A stretch of DNA of 64,000 bases from the NCBI GenBank assembly GCA_038501625.1, contig JAZAYU010000010.1:1798001-1862000 (forward strand), read 5' to 3'. Below, piece by piece: positions 37,436 through 47,348 of the stretch; within the stretch, counting starts at the first letter, position 1, and each line of letters begins with the position of its first letter. Source of the DNA: Corbicula japonica (taxonomy: Eukaryota > Mollusca > Bivalvia > Venerida > Cyrenidae). A program made the translations under genes and the position numbers. The notes beneath the pieces were generated by a model, which was given only the letters and a program-made list of their open reading frames with translations, was not told the origin of the DNA and made no database searches.

Positions 37436-37503
37436 CCCAGAAATATATCATCATCCAGTATCTCACCAGCTGTCATCCAGTTCGGGTTAAAGTCTCGGGC
37501 AAT
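37393..37503 (-). pseudogene. DDB1: DDB1 exon bordering the minisatellite
   Basis: The exon opens after cttttcag with [10 protein letters not shown] and continues with [10 protein letters not shown]. Its last part is the first minisatellite unit. With the proximal donor (AAAGATAG|GTAAGG) the split codon AG|T joins the next exon (T-GCT-GCT-ACA) as the Ser of the conserved [10 protein letters not shown] run. The length is 111 nt where 110 is needed, because of one extra base in gggggcccgaaaac. That shifts the frame just before the repeated part. Confidence 0.8.
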
Positions 37504-37529
37504 CTGAAAAGAAATGATAGAACTAGAAT

Positions 37530-37779
37530 TTAACCCTTTACTCCATAGTTAAACCTTTATTTCAAGGGCAAACAGTGTAGATCCAGATCACCTAGCCTAT
37601 CTGTGCAATCTAATCAGGATCTTCAGAGTCCACTTTTAGAATTATTAGGATATAATTTCATATTTGTGACCAAGATGTGACAAGTGCAGATACAGATCAT
37701 CTGGCACAGATGTGCTAGCTAATCTGGATAAACTGATTGCACACATATAAAAGCATGTCTAAATGGAGTAAAGGGTTAA
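37530..37779. repeat. TTAA MITE (family 1), best-preserved copy
   Basis: 250 bp from ttaaccctttactccata to its inverse tggagtaaagggttaa, with the interior agatccagatcacctagc and inverted partners. It lies in the DDB1 intron between exons 37,873 and 37,503. Confidence 0.85.
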
Positions 37780-39479
37780 TGCTACCAGTCTCGTTCTCTT
37801 GCAACATTCTAGAACCTACACACTGACATGATGTCCAAATGAAATCAGTTCAAAGATCTAATGTAAACGTACCTCCTCAAAAGTTCCCTCCATGGATTTA
37901 TACAGTAACAGTGTGATAGATCTCATGAGATCTCCGACCAGGATAAAATCTCCCTTTGTCTTCAGATACAAGGCAATGATGTTGTTATAGTGACAGCATT
38001 CCAACTTCAGCTCGTTCTCTGCAGTACGCCATTCAAACAATCGAACCTTTTAATGTACATCAATTACTGAATTATCAATTTAGTTCATGCTGGTAAGACC
38101 CTTGGCTCCATGTAATATGGCTTAATAATATGACCCATGCACGACTACGTACTGTAGATCCAGATCAGCTTACACATCTAAGCTGTCTGATCTTCTACAC
38201 CCGTCAAATTATTAGCTTGTTTATTAGCCTGACCACGAAGACGAAAGTGTAGGGTTTAATGTCATGCCTTTGAACAGAAAAACATGCCAAACATTATAAC
38301 CCGAGCCTTGTTCTCTCTCGCAAAAGCAATTAACCGGTGTTTTACTTTTTACATATTAAGTCAAGACAGCAGTGAAAGGTTTAATTCATAACTGGAGGAT
38401 ATCATTAAATATTTTGCAGATTTGATTTTGAGCCTATTTTGCATGAGGGAAAGAGTACAAAATCAAGCCCCTGTGAAAGTGTCTCTAAAGGGAATAATAC
38501 AACAGCATACATGCATGCCTGGGTGACAATGCCATTTGTGACTTTGGTGCCAAAGTCAAAATACACTACACCACAGTACAAAAAAAACCCAGATACTTTA
38601 ACCCCACATTATAGCCAAGTAGCTGTTAAAAGAAAACTTACTGTACTTTTTACACTGGCCAGCAACTTTCCATTAAACTCACACAACGTGTAAGCTGCCC
38701 CTGTGATTTCCTCTTCCTCTATTTGTATAACCTTGCCTACAAAATATAGTCAAAGCATTCAATATCATTATCACTTACATTACAAGAAGTCATAGAAAAT
38801 TGTTGCAGGTCAGGATCTGACTGGTTGCATTTTGTCAGAAAAAACTAAACAAATAAAAAAGCGAACAGTTTAGATCCTGATCAGATGTGCTGGCTGATCT
38901 GGATCTAAACTCTTCGTCCACGCAATAAAGGTGGATCTATGGAGGAAAGGATTAAAAATAAGGTCTGTCCTTTTATCCTGCTCAAACTTAGACAAAGGTT
39001 CCCCACTCGATAAATTGAAATTAGAAATGATAGAAACCATTATCTGATCTTAAACAGCTGATTGGTTGAAATTAATGCCAATCTCCAAACTGACCAATCA
39101 AAAGCTAGCATTTTCAGAATTGCTTCATATCTTAAGTATATGATCTTTGGTGGTAACTTACCATCCTGACACAAGAAGACGACGATTCTTCCCTGTTTAG
39201 GCTCCGCCTCCTCAGGATTAACTAGGGCGGTTCCCACGATGTAGTATGTGTTGAATCATCCCCAAGTTTTGCTGAGATCAGGCTGGTAGCAAACACATTG
39301 GGCAGCAAGGTATGGGCGTGCAACACTGGAAATAAACACATATTGTGCAATTCTTTCTCCTGCAAATTCACATTTATGGGATACCAACTTTAGTGCTATT
39401 TCATGTTTTTCAGTAAAGCAACATTTATTGAAAATTGAATTTGTATTTTCTTCTAAATCATGTTTCTTTTAAATAACAT

Positions 39480-39603
39480 ACAGTCAAACCTGTGCTCAAG
39501 ACAATCTATATAAAGACCCAATTTATTTCAAAGACCACCTGCCTAGAAAGACAACTTTTGGCTTCCACTCAGTAGTCTTTGTGAAGACAGGTTTGACTGT
39601 ATT
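39480..39603. repeat. Tc1/mariner-like MITE with TA ends
   Basis: The termini tacagtcaaacctgt and acaggtttgactgta are inverted repeats beginning at TA. Related ends occur at 47,188-47,348 and in the first 80 bases of the window. It lies in a DDB1 intron. Confidence 0.75.
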
Positions 39604-39878
39604 ATATTGATAGGTTTGGAAAGGATATCAAGAGTATACATTCAAATGTGTGCTGATCAATGATGAGAAGTAAATGGACTTCCACCTCATCTCCATAGCT
39701 GTGTTCCCCAGACATGCTAGTCCCTGTAGAGACCATCTTGGAATTACTACTGCTAGAGCATGACGAAGCATGGGTGCTTGCGCTCGAAGGTGTGGGTGTT
39801 GTGTTTGGTCAATCTTGGACATCTAAGCGCATCGAGATCACTCAAAAAGTCTGCGAGGCCTCTTGATAGGCTATTCGC

Positions 39879-40690
39879 CTATAAATATATCAACCTCTTA
39901 AACTGGTGTTTTAAGTGTTTTATAGTGGTTGCCTTCAAGCAATATTTAGAAAAAGAGTAAAGTAGTCCATTTTAAACCAATAGAGTTGTTTGGATATCTA
40001 ATTCATTTACTCCAATTTCTGCAATTCTAACTTTCAATATCAGCCAGATGTGGTTGAACATCTCTAAAGATCTATCCCTGTTGTCAAATCTTCACATGTT
40101 CATATAACTTGAATTTTATAAACTATAACACTAACCTGTTACCTAATTAAAGCATGGATAGGTCCCCAATCAGGCAACAACAAAATTTGATAAGGGTTTA
40201 TTCCAGCAAAATAAAGACATGTAAGATGATTTTCCATATTAAAGCCATTTGAATGGAACATAACTCTTACACAAACGAAATAGGCGTTATCATTCTTATT
40301 GTCACTGATGGCTTTGTTCATGCAGATGATGTATTGAAAAAATTAAGATAATAGAAAAAAACTTTCAAACTTATAGGCAACATTATGTTTCAAATTAAAG
40401 TCTTTTATAAGGGGCATAACTAAATAATATTGAAACAGGGGTTATCGATCTTGTTGTCAGAGATGGCTTTATTTATGCAAATGAAGAAAGATATATTTCA
40501 AGTATTATGTTAATAATAGGACAAGGGCTATCAATGTTATAGGAAACATTAAGGCATAAAGGGGTATACATGTAACAAACAAATAATATAACAAGAGTGA
40601 TCATTTTTGTTGTCGGAGATGGCTTTATTATAATTTTCAATTATAAGATAAAAAAATGTAGTCTTTAATATGGTTTTGCATTTCTATATG
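39879..40690. other. Degraded tandem-core repeat, no gene
   Basis: From about 40,200 the sequence repeats ggggcataactaaataat, cttgttgtcagagatggctt and related words at loose spacing. It resembles the pearl-like cores at 16.3-17.5 kb. No DDB1 exon is seen upstream of 39,878. Confidence 0.5.
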
Positions 40691-41565
40691 CTTTTAGCAA
40701 TCTCTTTTAAGGTTATCGGTATCACAAATTAAGGAAAACCTTTTGCAAGTTTTATCGCCGATACCCAGATTTAATTCATAAATACAAATGCAGTTTAAAA
40801 TCACTTTTGCAACAAGGTATTTCACAACCAGTTTTTTATGGTGATTTAATTTATAAACTTAAAAAGATTAAAGGCAGTGTTAATTTCTCCCGGTTATTCG
40901 TAAAAACCATCTGTAAATTTAAAAAGAAAGGTTACCAACATGATATTTTACAGCGCTCTGCAGGCCTGGTGATTAACCCTTCTACAGTTGATCATTATGC
41001 TTACCTCTTTGGTTGCACGACGGTTGCAGGGGTTTAAGAGTTTATGAAGGTTATTGGGGAAATCTTTTCTTAAAAGAACCTAGAAACTCGATTTGTTTCT
41101 TTTATCCCTGTCATCGTGTTCTTGCTGATTTTACTCCAGGAGCTCTGGTCTCGGTAAGATCATTGAGTACCCCTTTCGGCTTTGCAATGCTCTTAGCTTC
41201 TTATGTTTTATATGTTTGTGTGCTTTTGCATGCAACATTGTTAAGCAGATAAGTGGGTTGGAGTCTTTTCACCAAGACAACTTGTACTTGTTTTGTGATA
41301 TGAGAACCTGTTGGGGCAAGTGTGAGGTTGGTGCACCCTAGAACCTGGTTTAAACCCCCAGTGGCAATTTGATTTGCCACTGACCGTTCCAAGGCGGTAA
41401 CCCCTCGGGTTCTCATTTTTGTTTATTGTTAGTGGTGTCTTTTTTGAAACTGATTATTTTATTAACCATGCTCTCTCCCCCTCTCTTCTTCTTGACTGTG
41501 TGGGGAGGCTGTTTTTTCTGAATGTGGCGATTCCTGATATGCATATTTCACCTTTTTTTGTTTAG
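40691..41565 (+). mobile_element. LINE-like element, 3' part, longest copy
   Basis: The copy encodes peptides in broken frames: ISQPVFYGDLIYKLKKIKG, VNFSRLFVKTICKFKKKGYQ, and LVINPSTVDHYAYLFGCTT. It then has a noncoding region with ttccaaggcggtaacccct and ends gtggcgattcctgatatgca. Four other copies here stop at the same 3' end and start at different points, the pattern of 5'-truncated non-LTR retrotransposons. I do not recognise the family by name. The two 76-79 codon ORFs are pieces of it. Confidence 0.6.
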
Positions 41566-42200
41566 CCAGAGCTATTTAAAGATCACAAATCTTATAATGT
41601 CGCAGCGATAGCTCTTATTTACTTTATGCTCTTCCGTGAATTAAAGAAATTTCCCGGTGAAATAGGTCATGTGTTGTGTTTCCAAACAGCGGAATATCAT
41701 TTTTATTTTCACTTATTTATTTTTTCACGTTGGTACCCAAACGCACATAACATACCGAATTAGAACGTTTAGAAAACGGGCTCAAATTTGGTTTTTGACG
41801 TCATGATGTCAGGTCATAAACAAACGGTTTTGGCGCCATTTCTTGCAATTTTTCTGTCAAATTCACACAAATTGTGCACTAAAAGCATAAAATAAATACC
41901 GAATGAGAACGTTTAGAAAATGGGCTCAAATTTGTTTTGTTTTTTGACGTCATTACGTCAGGTCATAAACAAACGGCTTTGCCGCCATTTCTTGCAATTT
42001 TTCTGTCAAATTCACACAAATTGTGCACTAAAAGCATAAAATAAAATGAAAATTTGTTTAAAGCAGTGAAAGATAGAAATATATTTCACTCGTAAACTCC
42101 AGAGTTATGTATTTTCACTCGTGGCTTCGCCACTCGTGAAAATACGAATTCCGGAGCTCACTCGGTGAAATATATATCTATCTTATACTGGTAAAAACAA
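41566..42200. repeat. Dispersed repeat with 144-bp tandem duplication
   Basis: Two 144-bp copies (41,746-41,889 and 41,890-42,033) contain gaacgtttagaaaa and aaattcacacaaattgtgca. The part at 42,080-42,190 has a palindrome around cactcgtggcttcgccactc. The inverse of the region is at 47,470-47,890 and a piece at 215-370. Confidence 0.65.
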
Positions 42201-42799
42201 AATTATATCCTCAATATTTTCATTGTTTTGTTGGTTTTTTACAACCGTCAGCCAAATAAGGACTATTATCATTAAAAGTTTTCTATAATTTTACAAGCCT
42301 TACCACCATCATTCCTAAAAATCCTCCTTTGTTAATTTTGCAGAGATTATCTAAAGATTCTCTGCGCATCATAGATTGGTATTTACCTCCGAAATTCTTC
42401 AAGTACAGTTGTACCGTACTAACCATGGTCATTTCTTGAGAGTAATGGTATTGTACTTTGTTCAGCGATTGCACGTGCTATGGTGTGGTACTTATCTAGG
42501 TGATTCAACAAGTGCTATGGTACGGTACTACCGTTACTCTATGGGATATGTTATATGCTTAGTCAAACAGTGTAGATCCATATTAGGTGGCACATCCGTG
42601 CCATCTGATCAGAAAATGCACGATTAACTTTTGATTCATTAGGTTATTTATGACCAAGATGAAACCATTGTAGATCCGATCATTTGCATGCATGTGCTGG
42701 CTGATCCGGATCTACAATGATCGCACATGGGATGACATCAGAATATATGAAGTGAAGGGTCAAAACAACACATCAACTGTGGAATTACTAGAATGAATA

Positions 42800-43350
42800 C
42801 CCAAAACTGCTGAAAGCATGAAACAAATGTAATAATGGCGGAGGTAAACAATAAGAAATAAGCTTTACATGTTACAATGAAAACAATTAAAAAACAATGA
42901 CTTTCACTGAAATTTCCAAGTACACTAGTTTCTTTTGGTTAAGCTAGCAAGGGAGAATAATCCTGCTTGAATTTTGATTTCTTGTAATCTCCCTTTGCTA
43001 AATTTTAGAAACAGAAAGAGGAATTTAAACTGAGATGAGAAAAAAAGAAAATTTTAAGTAATTCTTAAATCTAACCACGATAACAAAATAGCAGGTAAGT
43101 TCTTTTTTTTAAAGTAAATTAATCAAATTGTCAAGTAAAAGAAATGACGGAAACTGTACATTTTACACCCAGCAAGATTATGATTTTCCTACTTTCTGTT
43201 TCATTTTTTGTATTATTTCAATCAAATAAAAAAATCAGACAACAATACTTAATGAACAGTCAAGCACAATCTTATTATGATTCTTTTTTTTTGCTGCTAT
43301 TCCTGCAATAATTTTCTTTTTTCACTTCTAAATTTGAGGTGCCGAATTCA
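42800..43350 (+). other. 5' flank of cGLR copy B
   Basis: Matches 10,370-10,890 upstream of copy A, including gggagaataa and aatctccctttgctaaattt. It is cut at 43,351 by the terminal-repeat element. The flank between 10.9 and 11.4 kb in copy A has no counterpart here. Confidence 0.6.
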
Positions 43351-43650
43351 GATAGATGAAAAGGGAACATTGAAAGCCACCGAATACGATAAATATGAAC
43401 ATACTACAGGCTCGGTTTGATTGAACCTGTTGTTTGGCAGAAATGTTGTTTGGCAGTAATGGAAATGCAAATTACTGCCCACGCCGCCTAGCCCCGGGTT
43501 GACCGGAATATTTACACAAATAAACAGTACAATTTTGATCCATCCCAAACGATAGTATGCATATGGCTCTGAACATGGAACCTTCAATGAGGTATTTTCA
43601 AATGAATACCATTCCATGTTCAGTGGCGTATGATCCCCAGATAAAAGAAT
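43351..43650 (+). mobile_element. Terminal-repeat element, partial copy upstream of cGLR copy B
   Basis: A single terminal repeat (about 43,360-43,500, from agggaacattgaaagccacc to cctagccccgggtt) is followed by about 150 bp of the internal part known from 60,670-60,830 (atggaaccttcaatgaggta). The repeat contains a hairpin, ggcagtaat ... attactgccc. The upstream frame of cGLR copy B begins inside this element at 43,557. Confidence 0.75.
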
Positions 43651-43862
43651 GTACCTTTTTCACTCTTTTTGTCGAGAGAGAAAACTATTATTATAACATA
43701 CGTAAACCCACTTTATTTGAAAAAGACAGTAAAATTGTTATGTCGATTAATAAATGTAAAATTGTTATGTCGATTAATAAATTACGTAACAGTAATTGTG
43801 GTCTTTTGATTTCCATTTGGTGGAGTTTGATATGTCATATTCGCAACATAATATTCTTCAGA

Positions 43863-45956
43863 ATGTTCCGGCTACCAGACCATAATCACAACTTGTCCAT
43901 GAGGCTGTCTGAAGTTCTTCAAGATATAGGTATGACGGAGTACATGGTGAAGAAGAAAAGGCGGATGTGGATGATAAATGAGACCTTAGCTAATACACGC
44001 AATTTGTTGCTTGACAATAAATGTACATCTCATTTCTTTGGCAGTCAGACAGAAGCATCAACTACTGGAGGCCTGAATTCTGATATAGATCATCTAATGT
44101 GCTTCCATGGAGTCCATGTGATACAGGACTGGTCTCAATGGCAGCCTGACAGGGAGCAGCAGTTTCTGGTGGTACAGGATGAGACAACATCGCCAGGTTA
44201 TTGCCTGCTACAGCGGCTGAAAGATGATGTTCCTCTTCCAGCTGAGAATATCCAGGATAAAGACCTTAGCACAGACAGCAGGGGCAGAATGCTTCTGAGA
44301 CATATTAATTTAGTTAATATGGAAGGGCTTTCTCAACACGGTCCTGCTCAAACAGATAGTGGACCACATCGTTGTGATATTGACTTTGTAATTTCTCTCC
44401 ACTGTCCATTCTGGCCAAAAGAAGCCGAGCTGTGGTTACATCAGCAAAATGTGAGCGGTTGGCCAACTGAAGATATGAAGAGGTATTCAGCAGCGCAGGG
44501 CTGTTTTGTTGTCCAAGTCAGCAGCAGAACAGGCATTTACCAGGATCTGGAGTGGAGAATATCCACCTCCTTTGCTGAAAGATGCCTCATGTACAACATC
44601 AACATAACACAGATAAGATGCTACATTCTGATGAAGATGATTATTAAAACATTTCTTACGCCTAAATGTGGAGATGTCATATCCAGTTTCATGTGCAAGA
44701 ATATTTTATTCTTTTGTATAGCAGATGCAGCAGCCAATAGTACATGGAATGAGGGTAGCTTAATGACATGGTTAAATCAGTGTTTGCAGACTTTATTTCA
44801 TTGTATATTGACTGGAAACTGTCCTCATTTTGTGATACCTAGAAATAATCTTCTTGCTGGTAAATTATCTGCAGAAGTGAAACCTCTGCTTGCAGACGTC
44901 ATGTGCACATTGACTGCTAACATAGAGCAATCACTGCTGGGTATACCGATAGATGATCTTGGAAACCGTCTTCATCTCAAGTCAGGCAGTATACTTTCAG
45001 GAGTTGATTTAGCTGATAACACTGCTCTCAATGTGGCTGGTACAACTATCCTTTACACAGCTCATTCTTTGATGCACATTTCTAAAAGTATTTGGAATAA
45101 AATATTTCAAAATGAGAATGCAGACAATCAAAATATTTCACAAAGTGTCTTTAAATTGCGTCAGTTATATTTAGTGGGCAGCCATATTGAGAAAGTTGCT
45201 ATCGGCCTTCTAGCACCACTCCTCTGTACCAGCATTGGATCAATTACAGCATCTGAAGATATCCAGCGTAACCGGGCAATATCTCCCGAAGCTTTCGGGT
45301 GGTTCTCTCTGGGCTTGAACTCAGATGTGTCCTCCAGCAGACTGAAGCTGGCATCAGCACTGTACTGCAGTGGTGATTTAGAGAGATGTGAAACGATCCT
45401 GACTAGTGTGACTGCACAACTGTCACAAACAATTGTTCATACCCAATGTCATTGTTACCCACAACAAAATGTGATGCCAGAACACTTTGCAAAACTCTGC
45501 TATGAGATCAATGAAGATGTGATAAAACACAACTTAGCACTTTGTGTCCAATACCTGCCTAGTGAGGTCAACTGTATTCCTAGTGAACTAAAGTATGAAA
45601 TGTTCCGATCTACAGAAGAGGACCGTCCATACAGAGGAAGATGGGACATGTGGATGGATTGGGCTGTGGTAGACTCTCTACCATATCTCTTCTTCTTGCA
45701 GTACAAGGTGTACAGCCAGCTCCAAAGACCAGCAGATAAACACAGAGCTCTCTACAACCTCACTACAATAATCCACACTGAGAAAAACCTTGGTCACCGA
45801 GAGACTGCACTTAATCTACTGGGACAATGTATGGAACAGGAAGGCAGGCACCAATATGCCTTATATTGCTACATGATGTCACTGAAAATTAGGGGAAGAA
45901 ACAATGCAGCAAGATGGCATGTATGTAGGCTGCTAGCTCGTTTATTTCTCAGGTAA
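43863..45956 (+). CDS. cGAS-like receptor / Mab-21 family nucleotidyltransferase, copy B (open)
   Basis: A 697-codon open frame. I start it at MFRLPDHNHN, which copy A shares and which directly follows a splice-acceptor-like ttcttcag. The frame is open back to 43,557, but that part is mobile-element sequence. Catalytic residues by cGAS comparison are G60-S61 in the loop, D74-x-D76 (NSDIDHL), and a third acid at D174 (CDIDFVIS, like VDITLAL in cGAS). Mab-21 signatures are CPFWP (181-185), W200-P201, EWRISTSFAER (230-240) and CYILMKMI (253-260). A C-terminal part of about 350 residues has TPR-like helices (ETALNLLGQCMEQEGRHQYA). Family members make cyclic dinucleotides on sensing nucleic acid; the ligand and product are unknown here. 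I see no cGAS-type zinc thumb. The end, tttctcag|gtaact, may be a donor to a tiny last exon near 46,290. Confidence 0.87.
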   Translation: MFRLPDHNHNLSMRLSEVLQDIGMTEYMVKKKRRMWMINETLANTRNLLLDNKCTSHFFGSQTEASTTGGLNSDIDHLMCFHGVHVIQDWSQWQPDREQQFLVVQDETTSPGYCLLQRLKDDVPLPAENIQDKDLSTDSRGRMLLRHINLVNMEGLSQHGPAQTDSGPHRCDIDFVISLHCPFWPKEAELWLHQQNVSGWPTEDMKRYSAAQGCFVVQVSSRTGIYQDLEWRISTSFAERCLMYNINITQIRCYILMKMIIKTFLTPKCGDVISSFMCKNILFFCIADAAANSTWNEGSLMTWLNQCLQTLFHCILTGNCPHFVIPRNNLLAGKLSAEVKPLLADVMCTLTANIEQSLLGIPIDDLGNRLHLKSGSILSGVDLADNTALNVAGTTILYTAHSLMHISKSIWNKIFQNENADNQNISQSVFKLRQLYLVGSHIEKVAIGLLAPLLCTSIGSITASEDIQRNRAISPEAFGWFSLGLNSDVSSSRLKLASALYCSGDLERCETILTSVTAQLSQTIVHTQCHCYPQQNVMPEHFAKLCYEINEDVIKHNLALCVQYLPSEVNCIPSELKYEMFRSTEEDRPYRGRWDMWMDWAVVDSLPYLFFLQYKVYSQLQRPADKHRALYNLTTIIHTEKNLGHRETALNLLGQCMEQEGRHQYALYCYMMSLKIRGRNNAARWHVCRLLARLFLR

Positions 45957-47190
45957 CTAACATGGCTTGAGAGTGAAAAAGACTTTAAGTGGATGGTGAC
46001 ACTATCAAGAGTAATGAAATTCCTGATATGCATATTTTACTTTTTTAGTAATTTGAAAAAGTGACATATGCATATTAGGAATGGCCACATCCAGCAGACA
46101 AAGCCTCCCCACACAGCCAAAAAGTAGAGAGGAAAAGAGAGCATATTAAGAAGAATCTACATAAAAATCTAGATATGTACAATATGTAGAATTTCTTTAA
46201 AGGTGTCATCTAGTTTTAAAATTGGTTCCAGTAAGTACTGTTCCTGTTTCAATGATTAAATTGTAAAGATTTTTTGTTTATTTTTATAGGCACGGTATGT
46301 AGCCTCATGGAAATAGAGGAGCAAGCCAGTATTAGACCAAGACTCCAGCAAAGACTGATGTTACAAGGAAAAACAATTATAGTAGTCACCCAGCAGCAGG
46401 CACCTGTATTAAAACTGAGATTAAAGTCTGGAGACCAGATCTAAGCAATATGACATTGAGTACAGTCTCTATTACATGAATTGGAATCTTAAGACCTGAA
46501 ACCGCGCCTGAACACCAGTTGGGAAATCTGTCACAGCCGTGAATCAAAGCAAGAACACTATCTCCATAGTTCCACTTGACATGCAAGGCGAACACACCTT
46601 CCTTATTTGTAAACTGTGGGTTTGAAAATTTGTAACCTCAAAAGCTGAAATTATTTGACAGCTAAATTGTTCTTACTTATAGCTAAAATCTCAAAATAAG
46701 AGAATGCTGCATTTTTCAGATAAAGCTCATATTTATATCATATTGTTTAGCAGTAGAACCTATTCATTAACCAAGTTTTGAAACTTTACACACAATGTAA
46801 CTGGTAACCTTAATTCAAACCAAACAATTTTATTTTTAAAATCTTGATAACTGATATTGCAACATCCAAATCTCACAACTAATATTGATATTGCACCAAA
46901 ATGAAAACATGAAATGACTGATAATTTTTATTAAAAGATATCAATCCATATCAGTACTCTGATATTGATCAGTATCAACTTTTACCATTTATAATTTACT
47001 GTGAGGTGCATGTTTTCTTTATCTGGCTGAATTTTAATATCAAAATGATCCTAAAGTATGATGTCATGTTTGGTTACTGAAGGATTATTTTTAAATTGCA
47101 TAATACCATCCAGTAAACAAAACAAAATACAAGATACTACAAAATGTTAAATGTTTGTAAGGAAAAAACCTTTTCTCACATACAGTTGAA
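45957..47190. other. 3' flank of copy B
   Basis: At 46,271-46,300 a tttttatag acceptor precedes gcacggtatgtagcctcatgg, which matches the region after copy D (61,985-62,010), where the acceptor is ttattccag. If used, it would replace the last residues and end translation within four codons. A truncated LINE tail lies at 46,068-46,160. Confidence 0.5.
46068..46160 (-). mobile_element. LINE-like 3' tail, heavily 5'-truncated copy
   Basis: Starts at the shared 3' end (atgcatattaggaatggcca) and keeps only about 90 bp. Confidence 0.6.
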
Positions 47191-47348
47191 CCTGCCTTAA
47201 CAACCACTTGGATTCAAAAGCCACCTGCCTTAAACAGCCATATTAAATATGTCCTAAATTGACATTTTGTTCTTTTTTAAGCAGCCACCTGTGTAAGGCA
47301 TCCAATTTTGTCACTGTCTTTAGTGGTTGCTTAAGACAGGTTTAAGTG
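47188..47348. repeat. MITE with aacctg/caggtt inverted ends
   Basis: acagttgaacctgccttaac on the left and gcttaagacaggttta on the right, with inner acagccacctg words. Related to 39,480-39,603 and to positions 1-78. Confidence 0.6.

Larger units (their letters stand above)
18253..39878 (-). pseudogene. DDB1: DDB1, 3' half, damaged copy interrupted by a BEL element
   Basis: Nine - strand exons encode the second half of DDB1 (CUL4 ligase adaptor): 39,640-39,878; 39,162-39,325; 38,642-38,736; 37,873-38,046; 37,393-37,503; 35,774-35,859; 34,678-34,780; 33,930-34,053; 18,253-18,336. Diagnostic peptides include [59 protein letters not shown] and MVEELTRI. All junctions are AG/GT and in matching phase. 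Lesions are two in-frame TGA (39,842-39,844 and 39,809-39,811), one missing base in exon 39,162-39,325, one extra base in 37,393-37,503, and no recognisable exon for the segment before GLVSQLP. No exon upstream of 39,878 is found. The BEL element sits in the last intron. It is a pseudogene, unless the lesions are assembly errors. Confidence 0.85.

Noticed and set aside
36727..37533. A 268-codon + strand ORF with a repeated 15-residue peptide (KRLKLFSPYLSIWHV)
   Set aside because: It is the antisense of the 45-bp DDB1 exon/donor minisatellite. The period is a multiple of three, which keeps any frame without a stop open.
43557..43862. 102-codon N-terminal extension of cGLR copy B
   Set aside because: The first part is mobile-element sequence found elsewhere, copy A lacks it, and a splice-acceptor-like site lies just before the shared start.
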